From positions 3,100,001 to 3,164,000 of the forward strand of contig JAPFFF010000013.1 of the NCBI GenBank assembly GCA_039105265.1: a stretch of DNA of 64,000 bases, in the 5' to 3' direction. Below, one piece after another: positions 42,070 to 53,415 of the stretch. This DNA is from Tritrichomonas musculus. Lineage: Eukaryota > Parabasalia > Tritrichomonadida > Tritrichomonadidae. The notes under the pieces are model-generated. The model ran no database searches. It was not told where the DNA came from and was given only the letters and a program-made list of their open reading frames with translations. A program made the position numbers and the translations under genes. The stretch's first letter is position 1, and every line of letters starts with the position of its first letter.

Positions 42070-43189
42070 TCATTAAACAAAGCCCAATGTAAATTTGTTT
42101 CTTATTTATATCAATATCTATCTTTTTCAAAAGAAGCAAAGTTAGTAAATAATGGTCATACTTGCATAAATAATAAAATGAAGTTTCATTTACGATATCA
42201 GATTGTATAAACATGAAATTGTAATATTTCAAGCTATTAATCAATGTATCATTTGAATATTCAATTTCATTTTGTAAATAATTGTTTAGAATATAATTAG
42301 CAATATTAATATGATGACATTTGATTGATTCATAGAAAATTTGTTCAAATGTTACATTATCTTTTTGTGAAGGTAAAATTTTGTTTGCTTCAAGACAATG
42401 AATAATATCAGGATTTTGACCATGAACAGCGTAAATCCACAATGATGGTTTTATTTCAGCACCATTCAAAAATAAATAATTAAAAATTTGAATTGATCCA
42501 AAAAACGCTGCATATTCAATTAATGATATCTCTTTACATTCAACGTATTCTTTTTTAAGCAAAAAATTATTTGTTTCATAAATTGATGAATTAATTGTTG
42601 AATTAACTTGACAACAATTTTTGTTTATGTATATTATAAAATCTTTAACTAAATCTTTTTGAATTATTTTGCAAATTTCATTATCATTCTCACCTATTTT
42701 TCTTTTTTCATAAAAATTATCTGGCAATTCGTTTTTTTCATTATTAAACGATTGAATTTCTGGTTGAAAATATTGTTGATATTTTTCATTTTTATATTTT
42801 TTATTATTGCGAATTTTGTTAACGATAGATTCATCCATGGTTATCATATTTTCTTCATGAAGAAATAAAAGAAGTCTTTTGTTGCTTTTGAAAATATGGA
42901 ATAATTCAATATTGGAGAAATATTTTTTCATTTCTTCTTTGAAAAGTTGCAAAATTGAGAAAATTTTGCCCAAGAATTCAGATTTACGATGACAGTTGTT
43001 AGATATGTTTAATATCAAATATAATAATGGCTTGATCTTCATATGATCACCATGAATTTTGATTTCATCAAATAGATTTATTAAATTTTGATATTTTTCT
43101 CCTTTATTGTCTTCATGATCAAGATAATCTATAAGATTTGTTTGAATCTTTTTCATTTCTTTTAAGAAATTTTTGATATCCATATTCAT
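42070..43189 (-). CDS. DUF3447 ankyrin-family protein, N-terminal segment
   Basis: Starts at MNMDIKNFLKEMKK (ATG 43189; the second ATG two codons on is equally likely). Same architecture as the gene at 35047-36219: helical N-terminus with NIELFHIFKSNKRLLLFLHE, EKRKIGENDNEICKIIQKD, then SLIEYAAFFGSIQIFNYLFL, LWIYAVHGQNPDIIHCLE and KCHHINIANYILNNYL. The segment ends KKIDIDIN-KKQI before the first intervening sequence. The open frame continues to 41936 through repeat-derived isoleucine/phenylalanine-rich sequence that I do not regard as protein. Confidence 0.78.
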
Positions 43190-44513
43190 GAATTTAAAAA
43201 AAAAAAATTTCCATACTTTCTCTCAAATTTTCTTTCAATTTTGAATACAATTCAAACTTTATATAAATTTTCTCACATTTCTATCTTGGAAGAACTTTCA
43301 AAAACAAAAAAATAAATAAAAATACTTAAATAAGAGAACCTAGGAAACTCCCATGAATATGATTAAAAATTAATAAAAGCATGATATATTGTTTTATCAT
43401 ATATTTTGTTATTATAAATAAAATAAAATAAAAAAATTCGGCGTAACATTTTAAGATATAAATGTTTTATTTTTCATCTGAAATTGTATTAATTAATACA
43501 AATAATTGAATGGTTTATTTTCAAAAACAAAAGGCAAGAAGATTTATTTCATCCACGGGATAATCTGCATGCAAAAAGCAGCTAGCAGACCCAGTGATTA
43601 TGAAATTTAAGGTTTTGAAAACAAAAAAATATTTAAATATATCATAAAAAGATTTTGATTATAATTTTTTAGTAGGAATTATAAAGAGGGTATAGCCTGG
43701 TTAAAGTAATATTAAAAAAATAAAAGCATTTTAATTGATCAATTAATCAATTATCAATTAATATTTTATAAATGTACGTTCTTTTTGATTTTTCTAAGCA
43801 AAAATTCTTATTTATTATTCTTAAATTTGTAGATATACGAATTTATTGGATATAAAACGAAATTATTTCTAAAAATAAAAATAATTATGGTCAACGAGGC
43901 CATTATCCCATTTTGATGCAACTGCGAATGCAAGAATTATTTGCGGAATCGAGAGAGTAGATTAGCTCTTATCTTGAATAATTTATAAATTGGTATTTAT
44001 TATAGATTATTATAACAATTGACAAAAGGTCGATATAAATACCATTTTGCACCATTAGGAATAAAGAGGAAATTTTGATAAGAAAATAGAAAAAAATAAA
44101 AACTAAAATATAAAAAAACTTTACGCTGGAAATTTAAATTTTTTTATTTATATATAATTTTAAGGCATCATATTTTAACTGAGAGAAGTACTATGACAAG
44201 AAAATCAGAGAAATTTTTTTCTACAGCTTCATTTTATTTTCTGAGTAAAAAAAACGATAAGTTTTGAATTTTAACGTAAACTTTTCAATTACCATTTTTA
44301 ATTTTTTTACAAATGCAGCCAACAAATATGGAAGTTTACTATTTTCAACAAATTTTAAACACCATAAAAATTATATTATATGAATGCCGTCATTTGAATT
44401 TATTTATATCAATTAAAAAATGCGATTTTATATTTTAACGGAAATAACGTATTTAGTTTCCTAGGTTCTTAAATAAGCATTTATTTTTAGGTAAATTATT
44501 TATTATTAATGAT
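43190..44513. other. 1.3-kb non-coding stretch
   Basis: A/T-rich between two minus-strand genes. A slightly GC-richer patch at 43890-43965 gives no convincing frame. Nothing else seen. Confidence 0.5.
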
Positions 44514-45491
44514 TTATTCAAAAATTGGTTGATCGAGCATTTCTTTTGTTGTTGAATATGCAACAAAATTCTGACTATATCTTGAAAGGTAAGGTTTACT
44601 TTGTACTTCAATTTGTCTTGGTGTCATTTTTGGATTTGTTGAAAGAAACTTGAAGAAGTAAAACGTAAAAATGCCTTGATCTTTAGATCCAACATTTGTC
44701 TGTTTGGCAGTTTCCTTATCTCTTGCAGCAGAAACGGACATTATTTTTTCTGGCATTTTTAATCCTTGTTGAATTGCTGATTGAAGGTCATAAATTGATC
44801 CACTATGGCAACAATCATTTAATAATAAAACTTTGGAGGATGATTTCTTTCCAGATGTAGCCAAAAGTCTTGCTAATTCATCATCAATAACATATCCATC
44901 ATCAAAAACAAAGGCTTCGTCATATCCATCTTCCTCATCACCATTTTGATCTTTAACACTCGTACCATGACCAGTGTAATAAACAACCAAATGTTTATTT
45001 GTCATTTGATAAAAATATTGCAAATAGTTTAAAAATTCTTTCTTTTTGGGATTATGAAGATAATATATATCAAAACCTATATCTTTCATATAACTGGCTA
45101 CAGTAATTGCATCATTCATTGGACCAACACCAAGCGAGTATTCAGGCCTTTCATATGTGTTGCAGCAAATAAAACAAGCTTTTTCTAGTTGTAAGTTATC
45201 TTTCAAATTTAATTTAACTGCGTTTTTAGCAATTGAATCTAATTCATTTGAATTTTCAGCAACTGTACCTTGTTCATGTTCTGCTTTCCATTCATCCTGT
45301 GTGAAGTCTAAGCCAAGCTTTGTCAAAATTGATTTCCCAATGTTGCTCTTTGAAAGTTTTTTTAACGTTTCTTTTCCTTCTGGTGTTTTAGCTTCCTCTT
45401 TTATTCCATCTTTAACTTTCTGTTGAACTTTCTCATTATTAATTGCAGAATTTACATTCTTGATAACGGCCCCAAATTTCATTTTCCTCAT
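44514..45491 (-). CDS. Metacaspase-like cysteine protease (C14 family)
   Basis: A 325-residue protein starting MRKMKFGAV (the ATG three codons in is an alternative). The first ~105 residues are a basic, helical, family-unknown extension. A caspase-fold domain follows: KACFICCNTY (first strand), GPMNDAITVASYMKDIGFDI (the segment matching ND/A in metacaspases), VVYYTGHG with the catalytic histidine, and LLLNDCCHSGS with the catalytic cysteine in DCCHSG. EAFVFDDGYVIDDELARLL sits between the dyad motifs, as usual. The catalytic dyad is complete. Metacaspases cleave after arginine or lysine and act in proteolysis and stress responses; the specific role here is unknown. Confidence 0.87.
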   Translation of the reverse strand: MRKMKFGAVIKNVNSAINNEKVQQKVKDGIKEEAKTPEGKETLKKLSKSNIGKSILTKLGLDFTQDEWKAEHEQGTVAENSNELDSIAKNAVKLNLKDNLQLEKACFICCNTYERPEYSLGVGPMNDAITVASYMKDIGFDIYYLHNPKKKEFLNYLQYFYQMTNKHLVVYYTGHGTSVKDQNGDEEDGYDEAFVFDDGYVIDDELARLLATSGKKSSSKVLLLNDCCHSGSIYDLQSAIQQGLKMPEKIMSVSAARDKETAKQTNVGSKDQGIFTFYFFKFLSTNPKMTPRQIEVQSKPYLSRYSQNFVAYSTTKEMLDQPIFE

Positions 45492-45502
45492 GTTGATATA
45501 AA

Positions 45503-45508
45503 AAATGA
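45503..45508 (-). promoter_or_regulatory. Initiator-like element TCATTT
   Basis: On the minus strand TCATTT fits TCA(C/T)(A/T), with its A at 45506, 15 nt before the metacaspase ATG. Spacing is typical of trichomonad promoters; the motif is short. Confidence 0.35.
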
Positions 45509-46694
45509 TATTATTATTGATTTTGAATGGTTTTAATTCTATCTATTCAATATTTCATTGTCAACTGATTTTTTGATATGAATTCAATTTTTTTAAATTA
45601 TATAAATTTGTTAAATTATATTTTACAAAAAAAATCATTGTTGGAGGAAAATATTCTGTAGGCTTAAAAGTGTTAAATTTTAATGATAACTCTATTTTTG
45701 AAATAATATTAAATTGAATTCTCTCAAAATGTTAATTATCGTTATGAATTCAATTTTTTAATATATAAAAGATAATATTTTGTTATTATTTCATTTTAAT
45801 TAAAATGTAAAAAATTATTTATATAAGAATTCCTTATCGCAACGATTAAAAATAATAGAAAAAAATTGAATTAAAAATAAAATTTGAATTTCATATTATT
45901 TAAGTAATATTTACAAAATAAAGTATTATTTATATATATATTTAATATTATATTATCTTTAAATAAAATAAAATAATGAATTTATTTATAATAAAATGCA
46001 AAAAAAATGAAAACTATGTAAAAAAATATACCATTCAATTAGTTTACACTAATTTAGTACATCATAAAATTTGTATTGAAACGTTACTATCTCCATTCAA
46101 ATTTTTTTCATAAAATTTTTTTTTTTTAAAAAAGAAATCACCAATGTAAATAATGCCTCCAGCTGAAAATTCTGACTATACACTTATAAAAAAAGAATTT
46201 GATCATTTCTTACTCAAATATTAATGCAATATGATCAATACAATTGAGAATTTGATTTGGCAGCTTAGGTGTGGAAAAACTCGTAAATTTTAAGTAATGA
46301 TCTGAGGAAAGCGTGGAAAAACAAAAAAAAAAAACAAAATTTTTTAATGTGAATATAATATTTATTTATTATTAAAAAGTAAAGTTTTTGTTTAAATAAT
46401 ATCATTTTTAGCTGTTTTATTATCATTATTTGAAATATTATTTAAAATTTTTATTGCAATTTTCAAAAAAATTAGTTAATCAAATAATCATATCTTTTGT
46501 TTATCTTAATTAAATTCTTATTAATGTCAATATATATAGTTTGTGTATATTTTTAAATATATATATGATATAAAATGAAGTTAAGTAGTTTTATTATTTG
46601 GAATATTATCTATTAAAAGAATTTATGAAATAAAATTTTAAACTTTTTGTGAAGATTATAGAAATGGCAAATCTTTAAATTTTCCAGATTTTTT
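45509..46694. other. 1.2-kb non-coding stretch
   Basis: Between divergent genes; very A/T-rich. A GC-richer patch near 46255-46325 has two GTGGAAAAAC strings 46 bp apart. No gene seen. Confidence 0.5.
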
Positions 46695-48536
46695 ATGCAA
46701 AAGAATAAATTTGTTCAAATACAAGATGAAATCCCTGGTACTCATTTTTTCACATATAAAAACAAAGAATATCCGATGAACATAGACTTTTTCAAAAGTT
46801 ATTCGAATTATTTTTCAAACCATCAATTGGAGTTTCAATCCAAGAAGTATATTCCATTACTTGGTGAAGATTCCGAAATAAGCGTAGATCTCACAGAAGA
46901 TTCAATTCAATATTTTATTAATTTTGTTCACAGGCAACAAATTCCTTTAAACGATGAAAATGTAATATATCTTAACTATTTAGCAAAAAAGTATGAAGTT
47001 ACTTCACTAATCAATGTAACGAATGATTACATATCATCCAATCACGATGATCTAGTTTTACAACTACTAATTCTTTATCAAAAAGACTCAAAATTCGAAC
47101 CACAACAATACGAATACATCGTTTCGCAAAACCTAATAAAATATGTAGATGACGACCGTTTATTATCACTTGATATTTCAACGCTCTTTAGAATTGTTGA
47201 TCGTTATTTCATTGAAAATTCTAATTCAAATGACGAGAACGATAAAGTTATTCAATTTTTGTTTAAATGCCTCAAAAAGTTTGGCCAGCCTGCCTCAGTG
47301 CTGTTCACTCATGTCAATTTCGCCAATGAAAAGGCCAAATATTTGAATCAACTGTTGTTTGACCCAACTGTCGAATTCGACTTCCACTTTGTCGGGTGCG
47401 AGTTCTTGAAGTCCTTCTACCTGCGGCAGAGCGAAATCATAAAGAAAGACGAGCAGAGCCGGCTGAAGATGGAAGAATCAGAGAGAAAAGTTGGCGAGGA
47501 AGTTGCCAAAATTAGAGATGAAGTTGAAAGAAGACTCAGTGAACAGAAAAGCCACTACGAAGATGAAATAAGGAAGTTGAGAAGTGAGGTGGATCAGTCA
47601 AAAAGTGAATACGAAAGAAAGTTAAGTGAACAAAAACAACTTTTTGATGAAGAGATCAACGAATTGAGAAATGAAGTGGATCAGTCAAAAAGTGAACAGG
47701 ATAGAAAGTTAAGTGAACAGAAACAACTTTTTGATGAAGAGGTCAAAAAATTGAGAAATGAAGTGGATCAGTCAAAAAGTGAACAGGATAGAAAGTTAAG
47801 TGAACAGAAACAACTTTTTGATGAAGAGGTCAAAAAATTGAGGAGTGAGAACGATAAGTTGGCTTCTCAGTTACAGGAGTTAAACGCCAGTAAGAAGAAG
47901 AATGAAGATGATTTGGAAAAAATAAGAAATGAAGTGAGCAGTATTAAAAGTGGCCAGGAACAAAAGTTAAGTGAACTGAATAGAAAATTGGATGAAGAAG
48001 CAAACAAGATGAAGAAAGAGACAGATGGGATATATAAAATATTCACCGATGTCAAAATATTTAGATATTTAAGCGAGTTGTCAGGTGGCCAGAATGTGAT
48101 AGACACACAGATTGTTGGGTATGAAACAACAAAAGTTTATGATGGCTCAATTCGAGATTTATTTGACAATTCGAAGGACACAGCTTTTAGACTTTCTAAT
48201 GTAGAAGGTGGTTACATTTTATTCGACTTCAAAACGAAGAGAGTCAGCCTATCCAAGTACTACTTCTCTGTTGCATCTGAAAAAACAGGGAGGAATGGTG
48301 GCCAGCCAAAATCGTGGCGAATTGATGGATCGAACGATAAATGCAGCTGGGATCCGATTGATGTGAGAGATAACGACACAAGCCTTAACGGGTATGGATT
48401 CAGCAATACGTTTGTGTGCAATAGAGTGACGGGCAAGTACTACAGATACATTAGAATCAAAGAAGTCATAAGCCATTATGAGCATTATTTTTTATTGGCG
48501 GAACTTGAATTTTATGGTTCAATTGAAAATGCTTGA
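46695..48536 (+). CDS. BTB-like / coiled-coil / F5-8C (discoidin-like) protein
   Basis: A 613-residue protein. Residues ~10-110 are BTB-like (FFTYKNKEYPMNIDFFKSYS, then FINFVHRQQIPL) and ~110-180 BACK-like. Residues ~255-455 are a long coiled coil built from tandem 28-residue blocks, EVDQSKSEQDRKLSEQKQLF with DEEVKKLRN, repeated about four times. Residues ~470-610 are an F5/8 type C-like beta-sandwich (VEGGYILFDFKTKRVSLSKY, PKSWRIDGSNDK, KYYRYIRIKEV, LAELEFYGSI). Intracellular BTB-discoidin proteins of this kind are a large trichomonad family; the sandwich may bind glycans or protein. The central part uses more G+C than either end. Confidence 0.83.
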   Translation: MQKNKFVQIQDEIPGTHFFTYKNKEYPMNIDFFKSYSNYFSNHQLEFQSKKYIPLLGEDSEISVDLTEDSIQYFINFVHRQQIPLNDENVIYLNYLAKKYEVTSLINVTNDYISSNHDDLVLQLLILYQKDSKFEPQQYEYIVSQNLIKYVDDDRLLSLDISTLFRIVDRYFIENSNSNDENDKVIQFLFKCLKKFGQPASVLFTHVNFANEKAKYLNQLLFDPTVEFDFHFVGCEFLKSFYLRQSEIIKKDEQSRLKMEESERKVGEEVAKIRDEVERRLSEQKSHYEDEIRKLRSEVDQSKSEYERKLSEQKQLFDEEINELRNEVDQSKSEQDRKLSEQKQLFDEEVKKLRNEVDQSKSEQDRKLSEQKQLFDEEVKKLRSENDKLASQLQELNASKKKNEDDLEKIRNEVSSIKSGQEQKLSELNRKLDEEANKMKKETDGIYKIFTDVKIFRYLSELSGGQNVIDTQIVGYETTKVYDGSIRDLFDNSKDTAFRLSNVEGGYILFDFKTKRVSLSKYYFSVASEKTGRNGGQPKSWRIDGSNDKCSWDPIDVRDNDTSLNGYGFSNTFVCNRVTGKYYRYIRIKEVISHYEHYFLLAELEFYGSIENA

Positions 48537-49636
48537 AAAACTGTTTTATTTTTTGTTTTGAATTGTTTTTTATGACAGAATTCAAGATTCAACTTTTAAA
48601 ATTGAATTATCACTTCATGTAAAATTGTATATAAATAGAAACTTTTTTTCTGAACTTATACATATTTTTTTAAGGCGTTGATAAATGAAATAGCATTTTG
48701 TGGTTGGTAAGGATTGAAAAAGTAAAATATTTTTATTATTCACTTTTGGAGTCATTTACATAATGAATCATTCTTCATATTCGAGCCAATAGTTTTATTA
48801 AAAAATATGTTATTTTTATTTTCTTTGATGAAAAGTTGAATTTTAATGTTCATCTCTTATTCATGCATGAGTTTTTATTCATTTTTTCATATTTTTTTTT
48901 TTCTGAAAGAAATAAGAATTCTTATTATGGTATATATCATCATAAAAATCTCATTATAATGAGAAAAATAAACAAAAAATGCATATCCTCGCTTTCATTA
49001 ATAAAATTAGGAGAACTTTAATAATGAATTATTTCTTTTCAACAAGTGCTAGAGTAATGTTATTAATACAGTTACTGTATCAACATTCATGTTTAAAAAA
49101 TATTGGCATTTGTATTTATAATAAAAGAATTTACTCATCAAAGCATGAATTTGACAAAAGTTGGCAAAATTCTGGAAATTCGCAAAAAAAGTTTTTGAAA
49201 ATTTTTATAAAATTTTAATGATATGTGATATAAAAATATTTAAATATAAAAGAACACTCGTTTTGAATCACATATGAACGATCAAAATATTTAAATTTTC
49301 CATTATTCAATTTGAACGATCAAAATATTTGAAAACAACTTTTGATATATTGAGCATAAGATTAAGCAAAGAGGAAATTATAATTTAAATATAATATGAA
49401 AAATTATATATTTGGGCAGAAATAGAAAAATTTACAATTAAAATGCTGATATTTGATATCGTTGCTCATGCAGTTTGTTCCACTTGTCTTACTTTGATTT
49501 GATACTTAAATTAATTTTTTTACTGAGAATATTTCTCTTCAATTTAAAAAGTTTTTTCAATAGATAATAAATAAACTATTCAAAAACTCTGAATTTATAA
49601 AAGTTTTATTTCATTTTATATTGTGGTTGTAAAAAG
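48537..49636. other. 1.1-kb non-coding stretch
   Basis: A/T-rich. Contains a duplicated TGAACGATCAAAATATTT (about 49275 and 49314). Short frames at 48836-49218 have no support. Confidence 0.5.
49611..49616 (+). promoter_or_regulatory. Initiator-like element TCATTT
   Basis: TCATTT with its A at 49613, 24 nt before the ATG of the LRR_5 gene, matching the trichomonad initiator pattern and spacing. Confidence 0.4.
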
Positions 49637-51298
49637 ATGAGCCAAAGTCAGCCTCATGAAAGTGTTGTTCTGGGAAACATTGAATATTCAATCAACGAAG
49701 AAGAAAAGACAGCAAGCCTCATCAGATACCAAATCAGTACACCTGAAATAATTATCCCACGCTCTATCAAACATAAATCGAAAGAATACATAGTGACAAG
49801 AATTACGCATGAAGCATTAAAATATTTCAATTCCAGATCAGTTTTATTCGAACCAAATTCTGAACTTCGAATAATCGAAAAAAATGCATTTTATAGTTCA
49901 AATATGCTAAGCATTATGATTCCATCACACGTAACACAAATCAGTGAAGGTGCTTTTTCATTTTGCATGTATCTTTACCAATTTGAATTCGAACCAAATT
50001 CTGAACTTCGAACAATCGAAAAAGATGCATTCTATTGTTCCTATATTGAAAGCATCAAGATTCCAGCAAGCGTCGTTGAACTGAAAGATGGATGGTGTCA
50101 TGAAACAAAAAAGTTGATTCATGTTGATGTTGATGCAGGAAATAAGAGGTATTCGAGCATTGGTGGGAAATGCATCATTGGCAAGTCAGACATCGAGCAA
50201 GAAGATTATGATACTTTTGTTTTCATAACACGCGACTCTGTTGAAGTGAATATTCCATCAACGATTAAAATCATTGGACCACATGCATTCTCATGTTCAG
50301 CACTTGCAAGCATTCTGATTCCATCACACATCACAAAAATTAGTGAAGATTCTTTTTCAATTTGCAAACAACTTACACGAGTTGAATTTGAACCAAATTC
50401 TGAACTTCGAACAATCGAAAAAGATGCATTCTCATATTCAAATCTTGTAAGCATCGTTATTCCATCGCACGTCACAAAAATTGGTAAACGTGCTTTTTAT
50501 TCTTGTACACAACTTACTCGAGTTGAATTTGAGCCAAATTCTGAACTTCGAACAATCGAAGAATATGCATTTTCAGAGTCAAGTATTGAAAGCATCAAGA
50601 TTCCAGCAAGCGTCGTTGAACTGAAAGATGGATGGTGTCGTAAAACAAAAGAATTGATTCATGTTGATGTTGATGCAGGAAATAAGAGGTATTCGAGCAT
50701 TGGTGGGAAATGCATCATTGGCAAGTCAGACATCGAGCAAGAAGATTATGATACTTTTGTTTTCATAACACGCGACTCTGTTGAAGTGAATATTCCATCA
50801 GCGATTAAAATCATTGGACCACATGCATTCTCATGTTCAGCACTTGCAAGCATTCTGATTCCATCACACATCACAAAAATTAGTGAAGATGCTTTCTCAT
50901 TTTGCCAACAACTTACACGAGTTGAATTTGAACCAAATTCTGAACTTCGAACAATCGAAAAATGTGCGTTCCAATATTCAAATCTTGTAAGCATCGTGAT
51001 TCCATCGCACGTCAATCAAATTTGTAAAAGGACTTTTTTTGATTGTTTTAATCTTTCCCGAGTTGAATTTGAGCCAAATTCTGAACTTCGAAAAATCGAA
51101 AGCTCTGCATTCTATTTTTCGAAAATTACAAGTATTCTGATTCCAAAGAATGTCAAATATATTCATGAAAATGCTTTTGTATTTTGTTCAAGACTTCAGA
51201 TAATTGAAATTGAAGGAAATTCAGTAAATGTGCCTTTTGACAGAAATGGACTTGGTGAAAGCCAGATTATCATGGTTCCAGCGGGAAAACAATTCTGA
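49637..51298 (+). CDS. BspA-like leucine-rich repeat (LRR_5) protein
   Basis: A 553-residue protein starting MSQSQPHESVVLGNIEYSIN. After a short N-terminal cap, it is composed entirely of LRR_5 units of the type FEPNSELRTIEKDAF...SIxIPSHVTKI..AFxxC. Residues ~135-315 and ~315-495 are a 180-residue internal duplication (540 bp, e.g. 50045 versus 50585) including the non-repeat insert ELKDGWC...HVDVDAGNKRYSSIGGK. There is no signal peptide and no C-terminal membrane span, so it may be cytosolic or released without a leader, as in many trichomonad family members. The stop overlaps TGAAATAAA, resembling the trichomonad stop/polyadenylation arrangement. BspA repeats mediate binding to host or bacterial surfaces in other species; that role here is only an inference. 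Confidence 0.85.
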   Translation: MSQSQPHESVVLGNIEYSINEEEKTASLIRYQISTPEIIIPRSIKHKSKEYIVTRITHEALKYFNSRSVLFEPNSELRIIEKNAFYSSNMLSIMIPSHVTQISEGAFSFCMYLYQFEFEPNSELRTIEKDAFYCSYIESIKIPASVVELKDGWCHETKKLIHVDVDAGNKRYSSIGGKCIIGKSDIEQEDYDTFVFITRDSVEVNIPSTIKIIGPHAFSCSALASILIPSHITKISEDSFSICKQLTRVEFEPNSELRTIEKDAFSYSNLVSIVIPSHVTKIGKRAFYSCTQLTRVEFEPNSELRTIEEYAFSESSIESIKIPASVVELKDGWCRKTKELIHVDVDAGNKRYSSIGGKCIIGKSDIEQEDYDTFVFITRDSVEVNIPSAIKIIGPHAFSCSALASILIPSHITKISEDAFSFCQQLTRVEFEPNSELRTIEKCAFQYSNLVSIVIPSHVNQICKRTFFDCFNLSRVEFEPNSELRKIESSAFYFSKITSILIPKNVKYIHENAFVFCSRLQIIEIEGNSVNVPFDRNGLGESQIIMVPAGKQF

Positions 51299-52483
51299 AA
51301 TAAATCGATTTGTAATATTTTTAGCAGATTCTGCCAATTTTTATTGGAATAAAGATGAAAGCCTACAAAATCTATTTAATATTTTTTAAATTATCTAGGT
51401 GTCACTTTTTGAGTTTTGTGAAATACTCAAAAAGATGTAAAACATATAATTAAATATAAATTGAAGTTGCTCTTTTTTATGGAATCTTTAATACAATGCA
51501 TCAATTAAAAATATAGTAGCATTAAGCTCTTGATACTCGAAATCTATGTTTGCATCATCAAATTATTCAATAATCATTATTGAATAAATCGAAATGAATC
51601 AAAAATATTCTTTTTTGAAGAATTTATTGCCTATTTAATTGAATAATATTTAATTCAAATATTCTGATATATTGAAAATATGAATAGAATATGATCGTTT
51701 AATATATAACTTTATAAATAACTGTTTTTTTATGACATTCCACATAATATTCTTTTTTAAAAAGCATATTTTTGGATTTTATATTTATTATATGATTAAA
51801 TATATATGTAACTCAATACTGAATGAAAAATATAAAAAGATATTTAAGAAAAATATTAAAAAAAAAATGGGTTTGGCAATATTTCAAAGAATCTTTAAAA
51901 TTAAACTATTTTGTAATATTATTTCATCTAGTTATATAAATGTTATTATTAATTTTTTAATAATATTCAAGTATATTCAAACGGTCTCGAAATCACATCA
52001 TAAATTAGCCAACCAATTTTCACAAAATTGAAGGATTGAATCTTCATAAAAAGTGTTTTATTATATTCATAAAAAAGTATAAAAAGTTGTGACAAAGTAT
52101 TTATATTAACTCTTCACCAAATTTTTTTTTTCATCTCTTGAAAAAGTTATGAAATTTGAAGGAATTAATACAAAAAGTTGTTATTTGTGATGTGGATTCC
52201 AAAACAGATATTCAGTATCTTGCTTCATTAACTGTCTTTTTGTCGAAGCAGATATCCAATATCCTATATTACGAACAAAAAGATAGTTAAAGAGGCAAAA
52301 TAGTCACTGCTCATCAAACAGCTGCACATTCCAGCAATTTGCTATTCAAGTTAATTCTCTTGTTATTAATAATGTAATGGAGCTCATAACGATAACTGTT
52401 TTTGACCACAGAAACCATAAATCTCCCTTTCAAAAAAAAAAAAAAAAAAAAATTATATTAATATATATTATAGTAATTTTGAA
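51299..52483. other. 1.2-kb non-coding stretch
   Basis: No supported gene. Palindrome-like duplicates of GATATTCAGTATCTTGCTTC / GATATCCAATATCCTATATT near 52205-52275. A17 homopolymer near 52433-52451. Confidence 0.45.
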
Positions 52484-52834
52484 ATGTCTGTTTGTCAGTT
52501 CATTGAGATAGGAAGAGCAAGGCAAGAACTAACAAATGGAAAGAGATGTGCCGGCTATTTTAGGTTCAACAGTTTGGAAGTTGTTCAAATTCCATCATTT
52601 GCTGACTATTTAAAAAGTGTCATTCAAATTAACCTTATAACCGTCTTTGACTTCACCTGGTCAAAGGGTGATCCAAAATTCAAGTCATTACTTCACCACA
52701 TATCAAAAGATGATGATCTAATCAATCAGTGCCAGCAGTGCCTCTATTCTTTCTTATCAGTTGTGATTAACATTGATTCATCTCAAAAAAAATCTTTTTT
52801 TTTAGTTTCTGAAAGAAAGTTAACGGTAGTTTGA
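52484..52834 (+). pseudogene. Copine fragment
   Basis: A 116-residue frame matching the centre of copines: the end of the second C2 domain (GRARQELTNGKRC, FNSLEVVQIPSFADYLKS), then the start of the VWA-like domain (INLITVFDFTWSKGDP, SLLHHISKDD, NQCQQCLYSF). Copines are calcium-dependent membrane-binding proteins of about 550 residues. Here both C2 starts and most of the VWA domain are missing, and the frame diverges from the family after CLYSFLSVV. The opening ATG is internal to the family alignment, so this is a truncated relic. Confidence 0.65.
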
Positions 52835-52975
52835 GCATGTGTTTTCCATTAACTTTCAGTTAACAAAATGCTTTATAGATTCTATTAATTATTTGTCCTT
52901 GGAATGCCCTACATATTTCGCATCAGTCATAAGCTTACACTGAGCAGTTCATTCTGGCTGATAAAGAAAAATGTG

Positions 52976-53328
52976 GGTACTGAATAAGCAAAAGAGACTT
53001 TTTGTAAGGACATTCAAATACTTGAATGAGAATAAATTTACCTTTCAATTTTTTTATTTGAGAAAATATAAAAAAATAAAAAGATTTTTAAATCTTTTTA
53101 TGGTACATAATTTTTACCGATTCTTACCGCCAGCCGCGGGGTCTCGGCTTCGCTCGACGCCCGCTAGGCGGTATGTAGCCTCGGTAAAAATTATGTAAAA
53201 ATATAAAAAGATTAAAAATAATTTTATTTTTTAATTCTCTCAAAAATAAAAAAAATTGAGAGAAAAAATTATTTTCTTTCAATTATTTGAATGTCCTTAC
53301 GAAAAGTCTCTTTTGCTTATTCAGTACC
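52976..53328. mobile_element. Nested inverted-repeat element with 45-bp ends and GC-rich core
   Basis: The ends are GGTACTGAATAAGCAAAAGA continuing to TTCAAATA (52976-53020) and its complement (53284-53328) with one mismatch. Inside is a second inverted repeat, ACATAATTTTTACCGA (53105-53120) with TCGGTAAAAATTATGT (53181-53196). The GC-rich centre carries, on the minus strand, GCGGGCGTCGAGCGAAGCCG, matching the core at 467-801. A frame across the left arm is not considered real. No target duplication was evident. Confidence 0.65.
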
Positions 53329-53415
53329 TTTTAATTGCTGATTAAGAGAACATTTAGAAACAACAGGATTAACGATAAAATTTTTTCTTCTCTGAAATTG
53401 GATAAGAGATAAAGG

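Noticed and set aside
51732-52031. 99-residue isoleucine/lysine-rich frame
   Set aside because: ATG present but no family, low-complexity composition and no initiator motif; likely chance.
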